A stretch of DNA of 64,000 bases from an uncultured Pelagibacteraceae bacterium. Lineage in GTDB: Bacteria > Pseudomonadota > Alphaproteobacteria > Pelagibacterales > Pelagibacteraceae. The DNA lies in the NCBI GenBank assembly GCA_902545635.1, contig CACCGT010000004.1, positions 1 through 64,000 of the forward strand. The letters run 5' to 3'. The notes beneath the pieces were generated by a model. The model ran no database searches, was not told the DNA's origin, and was given only the letters and a program-made list of their open reading frames with translations. Each line of letters starts with the position of its first letter. Within the stretch, counting starts at the first letter, position 1. Made by a program: the position numbers and the translations under genes. This document shows, piece after piece, positions 55,902-64,000 of this stretch.

Positions 55902-56577
55902 TTATATTAAAATAAAAAATCTAACAAAAAAATATGAAAAAAATAAAACTATAAAAGTTTTAAATGATATTTCATTTAATTTTGAACCTGGAAAAACCTA
56001 TTCTATTACGGGACCATCTGGATCAGGAAAATCAACTTTGTTAAATTTACTTTCATTAATTGATAACCCCACATCGGGTACAATCGAAATAAACAGCAAT
56101 AAAATAAAATTAAATAATAAAGTTGAAAATGATTTAATTAGGGCAAAGAAAATTGGAATAATTTATCAAGACAAAAACTTATTATCAGATTTTACAGCTT
56201 TAGAAAATGTTTACTTGCCTAACTTACTAGTCTCTAAAGAAAAACAAAAGTCTCTAGATCTAGCAAAAAAATTAATAAAAAATGTAGGTATGTCATCTAG
56301 AATAAACCATTTTCCAAATGAATTATCTGGTGGCGAAAATCAGCGTATTGCTATAGCTAGGGCATTAATTAATGATCCTGATATTATATTAGCCGACGAA
56401 CCAACTGGTAGTCTAGATTCTGATAATGCAAAACTTATCTTTAAAATCCTATTTAATTTAAAAAATAAAAATAGAATCATAATTTTTGCAACTCACAATA
56501 GATATTTTGCAAATATGGCAGATTGTAAAATTATGATGAATGATGGTAATATACAAATCATCAATGCTGCAATCTAA
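55894..56577 (+). CDS. lolD: Lipoprotein-releasing ABC transporter ATPase LolD
   Basis: 227-residue ATPase. Walker A GPSGSGKSTLLNLL near residue 40, Q-loop IYQDKNLLSDFTALENV near residue 89, signature LSGGENQRIAIARALINDP near residue 146, Walker B IILADEPTGSLD. Energises lipoprotein release with LolC. Overlaps lolC by 8 bases and dnaE by 14. Confidence 0.93.
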   Translation: MNNYIKIKNLTKKYEKNKTIKVLNDISFNFEPGKTYSITGPSGSGKSTLLNLLSLIDNPTSGTIEINSNKIKLNNKVENDLIRAKKIGIIYQDKNLLSDFTALENVYLPNLLVSKEKQKSLDLAKKLIKNVGMSSRINHFPNELSGGENQRIAIARALINDPDIILADEPTGSLDSDNAKLIFKILFNLKNKNRIIIFATHNRYFANMADCKIMMNDGNIQIINAAI

Positions 56578-59500
56578 AAAAAAATCTTTCAATCAAATTA
56601 AAATTCACTCGCAGTATTCAATTTGTGAGGGTGCATTGAAAATTGAAAATCTTAAAGAGTATTGTAAAAAAAATAAGATACAGTCTGTAGGTTTAAGTGA
56701 TACTTATAATTTATCGGGTGCATTAGAATTTTCGGAAAATATCTCTTCAGTTGGTACCCAACCTATCATAGGATCACAAGTTCAATTTAAATTTAAAAAT
56801 ACTTACGGACTTATTCCCCTAATTGCAAAAAATTATAATGGTTATAAAAATATAATTGAACTTTCTTCAAAAGCTTATTTAGAAAATGACGATAATGACC
56901 AACCACATTGTTCAATTGAGGATTTAACAAAATATAGTGATGGGATTATCGTTCTATCTGGAGCAATAAATAATTTAATTGGTAATATGTTTAATAAAGG
57001 ATTATTTGAAGAAATAGGTGAATTAATAACAATATTAAATAACAATTTTAAAGAAAATTTTTATTTAGAAATTCAAAGACATGGTGATAAAAATGAAAAA
57101 GAATTTGAAATTTTCAATCTTAATCTATCAAAAAAATATGAAATACCGATCATAGCAACTAACGAGGTTTATTATTTGGATAAAGAAATGCATGAAGCTC
57201 ACGATGCTTTAATGTGCATTGGTCAAAAAACTTATATAAATGATCAAAAAAGATTAAAACTGACTAATAATCACTATTTAAAATCATCGGAGGAAATGGA
57301 TGAGATTTTTAAAGATTTACCTGAGGCATTAGAAAATAATTATAATTTGCCTTTTAGATGTAATTTTAGACCTATTCCATCCAAACCCATACTGCCTAAT
57401 ATTATTACAGATTCTGTCAATATCGACGATAAGTTAAAAAATGACTCTTTAAAAGGTTTAGATGAAAAATTTAAAAATGATACTGAGCTAATAAATAAAA
57501 TATTAAATAATGATAAACTTAAAGAAATTTATAAAGATAGATTAAATCATGAAATAAAAATTATAACTGAGATGAATTATTCAGGATATTTTTTGATAGT
57601 CTCAGATTATATAAAATGGGCAAAAAATAATAATATTCCAGTTGGACCTGGAAGAGGATCGGGGGCAGGTTCATTGGTTGCCTGGTGCCTATCCATTACA
57701 GATGTTGATCCAATAAAATTTAATTTAATCTTTGAGAGATTTTTAAACCCTGACAGAATTTCTATGCCAGATTTTGATATAGATTTTTGTGAGGAAAAAA
57801 GAGATCAGGTTTTTAAATATTTAACTACTAAATATAAAGATAGTGTTGCTCACATTATAACATTCGGAAAACTTAAAGCTAGAATGGTCATAAGAGATGT
57901 TGGACGCGTGTTAGGACTGCCATATGGGTTTATAGATAGCATCTGCAAAATGATACCATTCGATCCATCTAGACCATTAACTTTACAAGAAAGTATCAAT
58001 GTAGAGCCAAGATTACAAAAATTAATTAATGAGGACAAAAGAGTTAGTCGTCTAATCGAGTTATCTTTAAAACTTGAAGGGTTAAATAGAAATGTTGCAA
58101 CTCATGCAGCTGGTGTTGTTATAGCAGACAAAAAATTGACAGAAAGTGTGCCTTTGTACAAGGATTCTTCTGCTGATTTATTACTACCTTCCACTCAATT
58201 TGACATGTATTCAGCTGAAAATGCTGGATTAGTTAAATTTGACTTTTTGGGTTTAAAAACGTTAACAGTAATTAATAATACTCAAAAACTTGTAGAAAAA
58301 AATCATCCTAATTTTAAAATTGAAACTATTAATTACGAAGATCAAAAAGTATTTAAACTTTTATCAAGTGGTAAAACAGTTGGATTATTTCAATTAGAGA
58401 GCTCTGGAATGAAAGATGCTTTAATCAATATGAAGCCTAATCATTTGGAAGATATTATTGCCCTAGTTGCGTTATATAGACCTGGACCTATGAGCAATAT
58501 ACCTATTTATAACGACTGCAAGCATGGAAAGAGAGAGCCTGACTATTTACATCCTAAGCTGGAGGAAATTTTAAAACCAACTTATGGTGTTATTATTTAT
58601 CAAGAGCAAGTTATGCAAATTGCTCAAGTATTATCAGGATTTACAGCAGGTGAAGCAGATATATTAAGAAGAGCCATGGGCAAAAAAAAAAGAGCAGAAC
58701 TTGAAAAACAAAAAGAAAGATTTGTTGAAGGTGCTCATAATAATGGAATTAGTAAAGATATTGCAGCTGGAATTTTTTTAAAGATCGAACCATTTGCTGA
58801 ATATGGGTTTAATAAAAGCCATGCAGCTGCTTATGCAATAATAGCATATCAAACCGCATTTTTAAAAACATACTATCCACACGAGTTTTTTGCAGCCTCT
58901 ATGTCAATGGAGCTCTCAAACCAAAAAAAATTAAGTGAATTTTATGAAGAACTTAAAAGATTGGGCATAAATATAATTCGTCCAGATATTAATAAATGTT
59001 ATGCCGACTTTTCCTCCGATGGTAAAAATTTTCTTTACGCACTAGGTGCAATTAAAAGCGTTGGATTTGAAGCAATTTCAAAAATTGTAGAAGAGAGAAA
59101 TAAAAATGGAGTGTTCAAAGATCTAACAGACTTTATAAATCGTGTTAACCCAAAATACATAAATAAATTACAGTTGGAAGGTCTTGTAAAAGCAGGTGCT
59201 TTTGATAATTTGTATAGTAATAGGCACTCTTTATACAATTCAATACCTAATATTATTTTAAAATCAAAAAATATTTTTGAAAATAATTCTGTTAACCAAA
59301 TTGATTTATTTCAAGAAGATAATGATGAAACTTATTTAGATATCATTGACGATTGGAATGTAGATGTTAAATTATCCAACGAATTTGAAACATTAGGATT
59401 CTTTATTTCTGATCACCCCTTAAATCAATATAAATCACTTTTTAATCAATATAACATTATCAATTTTGAAGAATTTAATACAAATGAAAATATTTTAAGC

Positions 59501-59968
59501 TCAAACATATCAAGTACAATTCTAAAAGTTCAAGAAAAAAAAACACAAAAAGGTACTTCTTATGCAATAATTAAATTTTCTGATCTATCAGGAGTTTTTG
59601 AGTTATTTGTATTTTCTGAAGTTTTTGAGACTAATAGAGAAATACTAATTGAGGGAAACTCCGTGATGATCACTTTAGCTAAAAACTATATTGATGAAAA
59701 TAAGGTTCAAAAAAAAATAAATATAAGAAAAATTATTTCTATGAAGGAAGTAATTGATAAACCTATAGAAGAAGTAAAAATAAAAATTAAAAATTTAGAA
59801 GATTTACAAAAAATTGATAAATTGAGTAAGGAGGCTGGAAAGACTAAAGTCATCATAGATGTTGAGATGGATAAAAAAATGATGTCTTTTCAATTAAAAG
59901 AAAATAGAAAAATTGACCACAAAATGCTTAATTTGTTAAGAAATGATGCAAATCTTGAAATTATTTAA
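56564..59968 (+). CDS. dnaE: DNA polymerase III alpha subunit
   Basis: 1134 residues from ATG 56564; an earlier in-frame ATG at 56540 would give a longer, unconserved N-terminus within lolD. Order of domains: PHP (IKIHSQYSICEGALKI, then LSDTYNLSGALEFSE), palm with catalytic Asp in MPDFDIDFCEEKRDQV near residue 402 and VGPGRGSGAGSLVAWCL near 363, thumb/fingers (PGPMSNIPIY, GVIIYQEQVMQIAQVLSGFT), and the OB-fold near 980. The PHP motif is degenerate at several metal positions, so proofreading there is unlikely. Replicates the chromosome. Confidence 0.96.
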   Translation: MLQSKKKSFNQIKIHSQYSICEGALKIENLKEYCKKNKIQSVGLSDTYNLSGALEFSENISSVGTQPIIGSQVQFKFKNTYGLIPLIAKNYNGYKNIIELSSKAYLENDDNDQPHCSIEDLTKYSDGIIVLSGAINNLIGNMFNKGLFEEIGELITILNNNFKENFYLEIQRHGDKNEKEFEIFNLNLSKKYEIPIIATNEVYYLDKEMHEAHDALMCIGQKTYINDQKRLKLTNNHYLKSSEEMDEIFKDLPEALENNYNLPFRCNFRPIPSKPILPNIITDSVNIDDKLKNDSLKGLDEKFKNDTELINKILNNDKLKEIYKDRLNHEIKIITEMNYSGYFLIVSDYIKWAKNNNIPVGPGRGSGAGSLVAWCLSITDVDPIKFNLIFERFLNPDRISMPDFDIDFCEEKRDQVFKYLTTKYKDSVAHIITFGKLKARMVIRDVGRVLGLPYGFIDSICKMIPFDPSRPLTLQESINVEPRLQKLINEDKRVSRLIELSLKLEGLNRNVATHAAGVVIADKKLTESVPLYKDSSADLLLPSTQFDMYSAENAGLVKFDFLGLKTLTVINNTQKLVEKNHPNFKIETINYEDQKVFKLLSSGKTVGLFQLESSGMKDALINMKPNHLEDIIALVALYRPGPMSNIPIYNDCKHGKREPDYLHPKLEEILKPTYGVIIYQEQVMQIAQVLSGFTAGEADILRRAMGKKKRAELEKQKERFVEGAHNNGISKDIAAGIFLKIEPFAEYGFNKSHAAAYAIIAYQTAFLKTYYPHEFFAASMSMELSNQKKLSEFYEELKRLGINIIRPDINKCYADFSSDGKNFLYALGAIKSVGFEAISKIVEERNKNGVFKDLTDFINRVNPKYINKLQLEGLVKAGAFDNLYSNRHSLYNSIPNIILKSKNIFENNSVNQIDLFQEDNDETYLDIIDDWNVDVKLSNEFETLGFFISDHPLNQYKSLFNQYNIINFEEFNTNENILSSNISSTILKVQEKKTQKGTSYAIIKFSDLSGVFELFVFSEVFETNREILIEGNSVMITLAKNYIDENKVQKKINIRKIISMKEVIDKPIEEVKIKIKNLEDLQKIDKLSKEAGKTKVIIDVEMDKKMMSFQLKENRKIDHKMLNLLRNDANLEII

Positions 59969-60020
59969 AAAATACTTGTTTTTTTTTCTTTTTTTTGTAA
60001 TTAGTTCTCTAAATTAATAC

Positions 60021-60092
60021 GCACACAATTTCTGGTTTTATACCTCCGGTCCTTTTTAGGCAGTAATTGTGGTGGCATAACCGGGAAAAAAT
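60021..60092 (+). ncRNA. Structured rpsB leader, candidate autoregulatory pseudoknot
   Basis: Two stems interlock just upstream of rpsB. Stem 1 is CACAATT (60024-60030) with AATTGTG (60065-60071), seven perfect pairs. Stem 2 is CTGGTT (60032-60037) with AACCGG (60079-60084), six pairs with one G-T. Arranged in order they form an H-type pseudoknot, with a 1-nt first loop, a 27-nt second loop (able to form a small CCT/AGG hairpin at 60051-60060) and a 7-nt third loop. The 3' strand of stem 2 covers the GGGA that would serve as ribosome site. S2-mediated feedback is the obvious model. I recall that rpsB leaders have been predicted in alphaproteobacteria; I could not verify it here. Confidence 0.65.
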
Positions 60093-60869
60093 ATGAAAAT
60101 ACCAAACCTAACAATCGAACAATTATTAGAAGCTGGCGTTCATCTTGGCCATAAGACATTAAGATGGAATCCAAAAATGAAAAAATTTATTTTTGGAAAA
60201 AGAGACTCTATTCACATAATAGATTTGACACAAACTCTAGAGCTCACAAAAGTAGCCTTAGAAAAAGTCTACTCCACCATAGCATCGGGGGGAAAAATAT
60301 TATTTATTTCAACAAAAAAACAAGCTTCTGAAGCAATTGCAGAACTTGCAAATGAAACAGATCAATATTTTGTAAATTACAGATGGCTTGGTGGAATGTT
60401 AACGAATTGGGGAACAATATCTAACTCTATAAAAAAACTTGATAAAATAAATTCAGATTTACAATCTGAAAATAGAGGTTTTACAAAAAAAGAATTGTTA
60501 AAAATGAGCGGTCAAAGAGATAAATTGCAGAGATCATTGGGTGGAATTTCTAGCATGAAAAAGATCCCTGACCTTGTTTTTATTATAGATACCAATTATG
60601 AATCACTAGCTATAAAAGAGTCAATCAAATTGGGCATACCAATAATTGCAGTTTTAGACACAAACTCAAATCCAGATGGAGTTGATTATCCTATACCTGG
60701 AAATGATGATGCAAGAAGATCTATTGATTTGTACTGCTCACTTATTAAAGAAACAATACATAATGCAAAAAAGGAAATTCCACAAAATACAAATTCTGAG
60801 AAAGAAAATAAAGAAAAAATAATTGATACTCAGATGTCAGAAACTCAAAAAGAAAATAAACCTAATTAA
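60093..60869 (+). CDS. rpsB: 30S ribosomal protein S2
   Basis: 258 residues. Conserved N-terminus [25 protein letters not shown] at residue 10, [14 protein letters not shown] near residue 93 and [25 protein letters not shown] near residue 185. The tail is charged ([12 protein letters not shown]). It is followed 26 bases later by tsf, the usual pair. Confidence 0.97.
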   Translation: MKIPNLTIEQLLEAGVHLGHKTLRWNPKMKKFIFGKRDSIHIIDLTQTLELTKVALEKVYSTIASGGKILFISTKKQASEAIAELANETDQYFVNYRWLGGMLTNWGTISNSIKKLDKINSDLQSENRGFTKKELLKMSGQRDKLQRSLGGISSMKKIPDLVFIIDTNYESLAIKESIKLGIPIIAVLDTNSNPDGVDYPIPGNDDARRSIDLYCSLIKETIHNAKKEIPQNTNSEKENKEKIIDTQMSETQKENKPN

Positions 60870-60895
60870 GTTAATTTATTATTACAGGAATTAAT

Positions 60896-61747
60896 ATGAG
60901 CGAAATTGAAAAGGTAAAACAATTAAGAAAATCAACTGGAGCAGGATTTAAAGATTGTAACGCTGCTTTAAAAGAAACTAATGGTGATCTAGAAAAAGCG
61001 GCTGAAGTTTTAAGAGTTAAAGGTATAGCAAAGGCTTCAAAAAAAATGTCAAGATCTGCTCACGAGGGCGTAGTGGTAGTATCAGGAAATGAAAAAAAAA
61101 TGTCACTCTTAGAGGTTAATTGTGAAACAGATTTTGTTGCAAAAAACAATGATTTTATTGAATTCGTTAAGGAATTAGGTGAATTAAATAATAAACATTC
61201 TTCTAACAGTTCTGAGTTGCAGAAAACTAAAATGAAAAATAATAAAACAGTTGAAGAGAATTTGGTTGCGATGATCGCTAAAATTGGAGAAAAAATAACG
61301 TTAGGCAGATCAAAAACATTGGATAAAGAAAATTCAAAAAATTTTGCTTATCAACATACAGTTGTAAAGGACAATGTTTCAAAACTAGCTGTGATTGTAT
61401 CTTTAAAAACCAATGAAACATCAGAAAAAATTGATTTGTTTGGTAAGCAATTATCTATGCATATAGCTGCATCAAATCCAATTGCATTAGATAGCAATGG
61501 AATAGACAAAGAAATAATTGAAAAAGAATTAAGTTTAATTGCTGATGAATTAAAGAATTCTGGCAAGCCAGAGGAAATTGCAAAAAAAATAAGCTTGGGC
61601 AAAATTAGTAAGTTTAAAGATGAGAATAGTTTAATGACTCAAGATTGGGTTATGGAACCAAAGATGAAAGTTGAAAATGTATTAAAAAATTTAGGTATAG
61701 AGGGTTTAAAAATTAGTGAATTTATAAGATTAAAAATAGGTGAGTGA
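60896..61747 (+). CDS. tsf: Translation elongation factor Ts
   Basis: 283 residues. N-terminal UBA-like region [34 protein letters not shown], then the EF-Tu-contact motif [12 protein letters not shown] near residue 77. It exchanges GDP for GTP on EF-Tu. Its stop overlaps the frr start (TGATG); pyrH, normally next, is missing here. Confidence 0.97.
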   Translation: MSEIEKVKQLRKSTGAGFKDCNAALKETNGDLEKAAEVLRVKGIAKASKKMSRSAHEGVVVVSGNEKKMSLLEVNCETDFVAKNNDFIEFVKELGELNNKHSSNSSELQKTKMKNNKTVEENLVAMIAKIGEKITLGRSKTLDKENSKNFAYQHTVVKDNVSKLAVIVSLKTNETSEKIDLFGKQLSMHIAASNPIALDSNGIDKEIIEKELSLIADELKNSGKPEEIAKKISLGKISKFKDENSLMTQDWVMEPKMKVENVLKNLGIEGLKISEFIRLKIGE

Positions 61748-62298
61748 TGTTTGAAGATAGAAAATATAATATTAAAATGTCAAAAACATATGAAGTTTTT
61801 CAACAAGAGTTGGGATCATTAAGAACTGGTAGAGCAAATGCCAATATGCTTGATATAGTAAAAGTAGATGTTTATGGACAAAAAATGCCTATAAATCAGT
61901 TAGGTAGCATTACAACACCAGAGCCAAGAAGTGTTAATATTCAGGTTTGGGATATTAATAATGTAGCGCTAATAGATGCAGCAATTAAAAAATCTGAATT
62001 AGGCCTAAATCCTCAAATAGATGGTCAAATGATCAGATTACCTGTTCCAGATTTAAGCGAGGAAAGAAGAAATGAAATTAAAAAAATTATTAAATCTATG
62101 GGCGAAAAATGTAAAGTTTCAATTAGAAATATTAGAAGAGAAGCAAATGACGAACTAAAAAAATTACTTAAAGAAAAATCAATATCTGAAGACGACTTAA
62201 AAAAAAAAGAAAAAATCATACAAGATTATACTGACAACCAAATTAAAATTATTGAAAATCGAGTAGATACAAAAGAAAAAGAAATAATGACAATATGA
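61747..62298 (+). CDS. frr: Ribosome recycling factor
   Basis: 183 residues from ATG 61747, which overlaps the tsf stop by one base (a GTG three bases earlier is less likely). Landmarks: LGSLRTGRANANMLDIVKVD near residue 24, LGSITTPEPRSVNIQVWD and the C-terminal helix VSIRNIRREANDELKKLLKE. With EF-G it splits post-termination ribosomes. Confidence 0.97.
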   Translation: MFEDRKYNIKMSKTYEVFQQELGSLRTGRANANMLDIVKVDVYGQKMPINQLGSITTPEPRSVNIQVWDINNVALIDAAIKKSELGLNPQIDGQMIRLPVPDLSEERRNEIKKIIKSMGEKCKVSIRNIRREANDELKKLLKEKSISEDDLKKKEKIIQDYTDNQIKIIENRVDTKEKEIMTI

Positions 62299-62975
62299 AT
62301 TCACCAAGGCACGTAGCCATCATAATGGATGGTAATGGTAGGTGGGGTATTAAAAAAAAAAATTCACGAAATTATGGCCATTCAAAAGGTATTGAGGTTG
62401 TTGAAAAAATTATAAAAGAAGCAATAAAATCTAAAGTTAAATATTTAACACTCTATACTTTTTCTACAGAAAATTGGAAAAGACCTAAAAAAGAAATATT
62501 TTTTTTAATAAACCTTTTAGAAAAATATATTGACCAGGAAATTTCGAAAATCCTGGAAAAAAATATTAGGATAAAAATAATTGGAAACATAAAAAAGTTT
62601 CCAAAGTCGTTAAAATATAAACTTCAAAATGCAGAAAACTTAACTAACAAAAATAACAAAATTCAAATTAATATCGCATTAAATTATGGATCTAAAGAGG
62701 AGATTATAAACTCTTTTAAAAAAATTAAAAAATTATCTCTTAAAATTAATGAAAAAAATGTAAGTCGTAATTTGTATACAAAAAATATACCTGACCCAGA
62801 AATATTAATTAGAACTGGAAATAGATATAGGTTGAGTAATTTTCTTCTTTGGCAATCATCTTATACTGAGATTTTCTTTGTTAAAAAACTTTGGCCAGAT
62901 TTTAATGAAAGTGATTTTAGAAAAATAATACTTAAATTTAAAAGTATGAGTAGAAATTTTGGAGGCATTAAATGA
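62295..62975 (+). CDS. uppS: Undecaprenyl diphosphate synthase
   Basis: 226-residue cis-prenyltransferase. Catalytic Asp in AIIMDGNGRWG near residue 12, YLTLYTFSTENWKRP near residue 50, and C-terminal PDPEILIRTGNRYRLSNFLLWQSSYTE near residue 166, all hallmarks. Makes the C55 lipid carrier for the cell wall. Overlaps frr and cdsA by 4 bases each. Confidence 0.95.
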   Translation: MNSPRHVAIIMDGNGRWGIKKKNSRNYGHSKGIEVVEKIIKEAIKSKVKYLTLYTFSTENWKRPKKEIFFLINLLEKYIDQEISKILEKNIRIKIIGNIKKFPKSLKYKLQNAENLTNKNNKIQINIALNYGSKEEIINSFKKIKKLSLKINEKNVSRNLYTKNIPDPEILIRTGNRYRLSNFLLWQSSYTEIFFVKKLWPDFNESDFRKIILKFKSMSRNFGGIK

Positions 62976-63628
62976 GCGAACTTGCTAAAAGAGTCTATAC
63001 ATCTCTAGTATTACTAACTCTTTTTTTTCTTTCGTTGTATAACTTCAATTTCTTTACAATTTTATTGATTTTAATTAACTTCCAAATTTTAAAAGAATTT
63101 CATTATATTTTTAAAAAAATTTTTAAGAATAGTAAGCTTAAACTATTTGTAAGTATAATTATTGTAGTTTTATATTTATCTTTATTTTCAACAATTATTT
63201 GGTTTTACTTATTTGAAAATTTTGCGTCATCGACATATTTAATAATATTTTTAGTTTTAATTTGTGCTGGAACAGATATAGGTGGTTATGTATTTGGTAA
63301 AATGATTGGTGGAAAAAAAATTACTAAAATAAGTCCAAAAAAAACTTATTCTGGATTATTTGGGGCATTTATACTGTCATTTTTAATAGGAATATTGTTT
63401 TATAATAAGTTTAATAATCTTATTTTAATTAATGTTAATATTTTATTTTTCATAATAGCTATCTCATTCTTTTCACAATTTGGAGATTTAATAGTTTCTT
63501 TTTTAAAGAGAAAAGCTGGTATTAAAGACACAGGTAGTATTTTGCCTGGACACGGTGGCATTCTAGATAGAATAGACGGAATTCTTTTAGCTATACCATT
63601 AAGTGTTATAATTATTTACATTTTTTAG
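62972..63628 (+). CDS. cdsA: Phosphatidate cytidylyltransferase
   Basis: 218-residue inner-membrane enzyme, shorter than the usual 260-290, with about six helices. It has the DIGGYVFGKMIGGKKITKISPKKTYSG region near residue 100 and the C-terminal CDS signature: FLKRKAGIKDTG, then PGHGGILDRIDGIL near residue 195. Forms CDP-diacylglycerol for phospholipid synthesis. Confidence 0.93.
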   Translation: MSELAKRVYTSLVLLTLFFLSLYNFNFFTILLILINFQILKEFHYIFKKIFKNSKLKLFVSIIIVVLYLSLFSTIIWFYLFENFASSTYLIIFLVLICAGTDIGGYVFGKMIGGKKITKISPKKTYSGLFGAFILSFLIGILFYNKFNNLILINVNILFFIIAISFFSQFGDLIVSFLKRKAGIKDTGSILPGHGGILDRIDGILLAIPLSVIIIYIF

Positions 63629-63629
63629 A

Positions 63630-64000
63630 ATGCCAAGAAACATATATTTGCTAGGATCTACAGGCTCAATAGGCACAACAACGCTAAAAGTTATTAAAAA
63701 AAATAAAAAAAATTTTAGAATAAAGCTTTTATCAACCAATAAAAATATAAGTAAAATTTACAAACAAGCCATAGAATTTAATGTCAAAAAAATTGTAATA
63801 TTTGATAAAAAAAAATATCTAGAGAATATTCCTTTATTTAAAAAAGCAAAAATAAAAGTGTTTTCATCAATTACTGATGCATTAAAAAAAAATAAGAATA
63901 AAGTTTTCTTAACTATTAATGCAATTTCTGGAATTGATGGATTGGAGCCATCATTAAATATTATATCTCATACTAAGAATTTAGCGATAGCAAATAAAGA
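63630..64000 (+). CDS. dxr: 1-deoxy-D-xylulose 5-phosphate reductoisomerase (partial)
   Basis: ATG 63630 begins one base after the cdsA stop and stays open to the right edge (about 123 residues). The NADPH-binding start YLLGSTGSIGTTTLKV matches Dxr, as do ISGIDGLEPSL near residue 103 and the final LAIANKE, the segment where Dxr proteins read LANKE. Second step of the MEP isoprenoid pathway, consistent with the uppS neighbour. Confidence 0.92.
   Translation, partial: MPRNIYLLGSTGSIGTTTLKVIKKNKKNFRIKLLSTNKNISKIYKQAIEFNVKKIVIFDKKKYLENIPLFKKAKIKVFSSITDALKKNKNKVFLTINAISGIDGLEPSLNIISHTKNLAIANK

Noticed and set aside
1..64000. CRISPR arrays, insertion sequences, prophage genes, toxin-antitoxin or restriction systems
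   Set aside because: I saw no regularly spaced direct repeats, transposase or integrase motifs, phage structural genes or defence-type nuclease genes on either strand.

Overview
The window is 64 kb of very A+T-rich, tightly packed DNA with intergenic gaps of at most about 225 bases and many 1-8 base gene overlaps. Gene order (tRNA-Leu-tig-clpP-clpX-lon; nuoA-N-birA-coaX-rnj-proS-lolC-lolD-dnaE; rpsB-tsf-frr-uppS-cdsA-dxr), codon and amino-acid use (Lys/Ile/Asn rich) and the transporter repertoire point to a streamlined marine alphaproteobacterium of the SAR11 / Pelagibacter type. That assignment is inference from gene content; no 16S is present.

Left part (1-29 kb), metabolic and transport genes. 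A partial sugar-phosphate isomerase-like gene (minus, cut by the left edge) is divergent from a carbohydrate ABC transporter operon: periplasmic binding protein, intrinsic terminator, two permeases, a 56-aa membrane protein, two ATPases, then DhaL and DhaK kinase subunits. Together they look like an import-and-phosphorylate module for a small ketose or polyol-derived sugar. A minus-strand operon (7.95-13.6 kb) follows: DoeA/creatinase-like M24 hydrolase, MhpD-like hydratase, LytM peptidase, SDR, TerC-type membrane protein, GMC oxidoreductase. Next on the plus strand come a Baeyer-Villiger monooxygenase-like flavoprotein, an FKBP-rhodanese fusion, SDR, aldehyde dehydrogenase, a 3-hydroxyisobutyrate-dehydrogenase-like protein and a complete TRAP transporter (dctP-terminator-dctQ-dctM). 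Then EamA exporter, NCS1 permease, zinc alcohol dehydrogenase, DUF3047 protein, thioesterase, family-5 uracil-DNA glycosylase, a second beta-hydroxyacid dehydrogenase, and several tiny membrane proteins.

Middle (29-36.4 kb), protein quality control and tRNAs. tRNA-Leu(UAG), trigger factor, ClpP, ClpX, Lon, an isolated FkbM-type methyltransferase, then tRNA-Val(UAC) and tRNA-Asp(GUC).

Right part (36.5-64 kb), core operons. All 14 complex I subunits are in canonical order without insertions, running straight into birA, coaX, rnj, proS, lolC, lolD and dnaE. After a structured leader come rpsB, tsf, frr, uppS, cdsA and the start of dxr; pyrH, usually between tsf and frr, is not there.

Five genes (ABC ATPase, dhaK, BVMO, one SDR, lon) are broken by eight single-base frameshifts. 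Every one is corrected by removing one A from a run of 6-9 A. Sequence-level homopolymer error is the leading explanation, although poly-A slippage or real decay cannot be excluded. I found no CRISPR, insertion sequence, phage or clear new defence-type system. The most interesting items are the DhaKL/ABC module, the terminators placed just after both binding-protein genes, the rpsB leader pseudoknot, the FKBP-rhodanese fusion without its catalytic Cys, and the missing pyrH.
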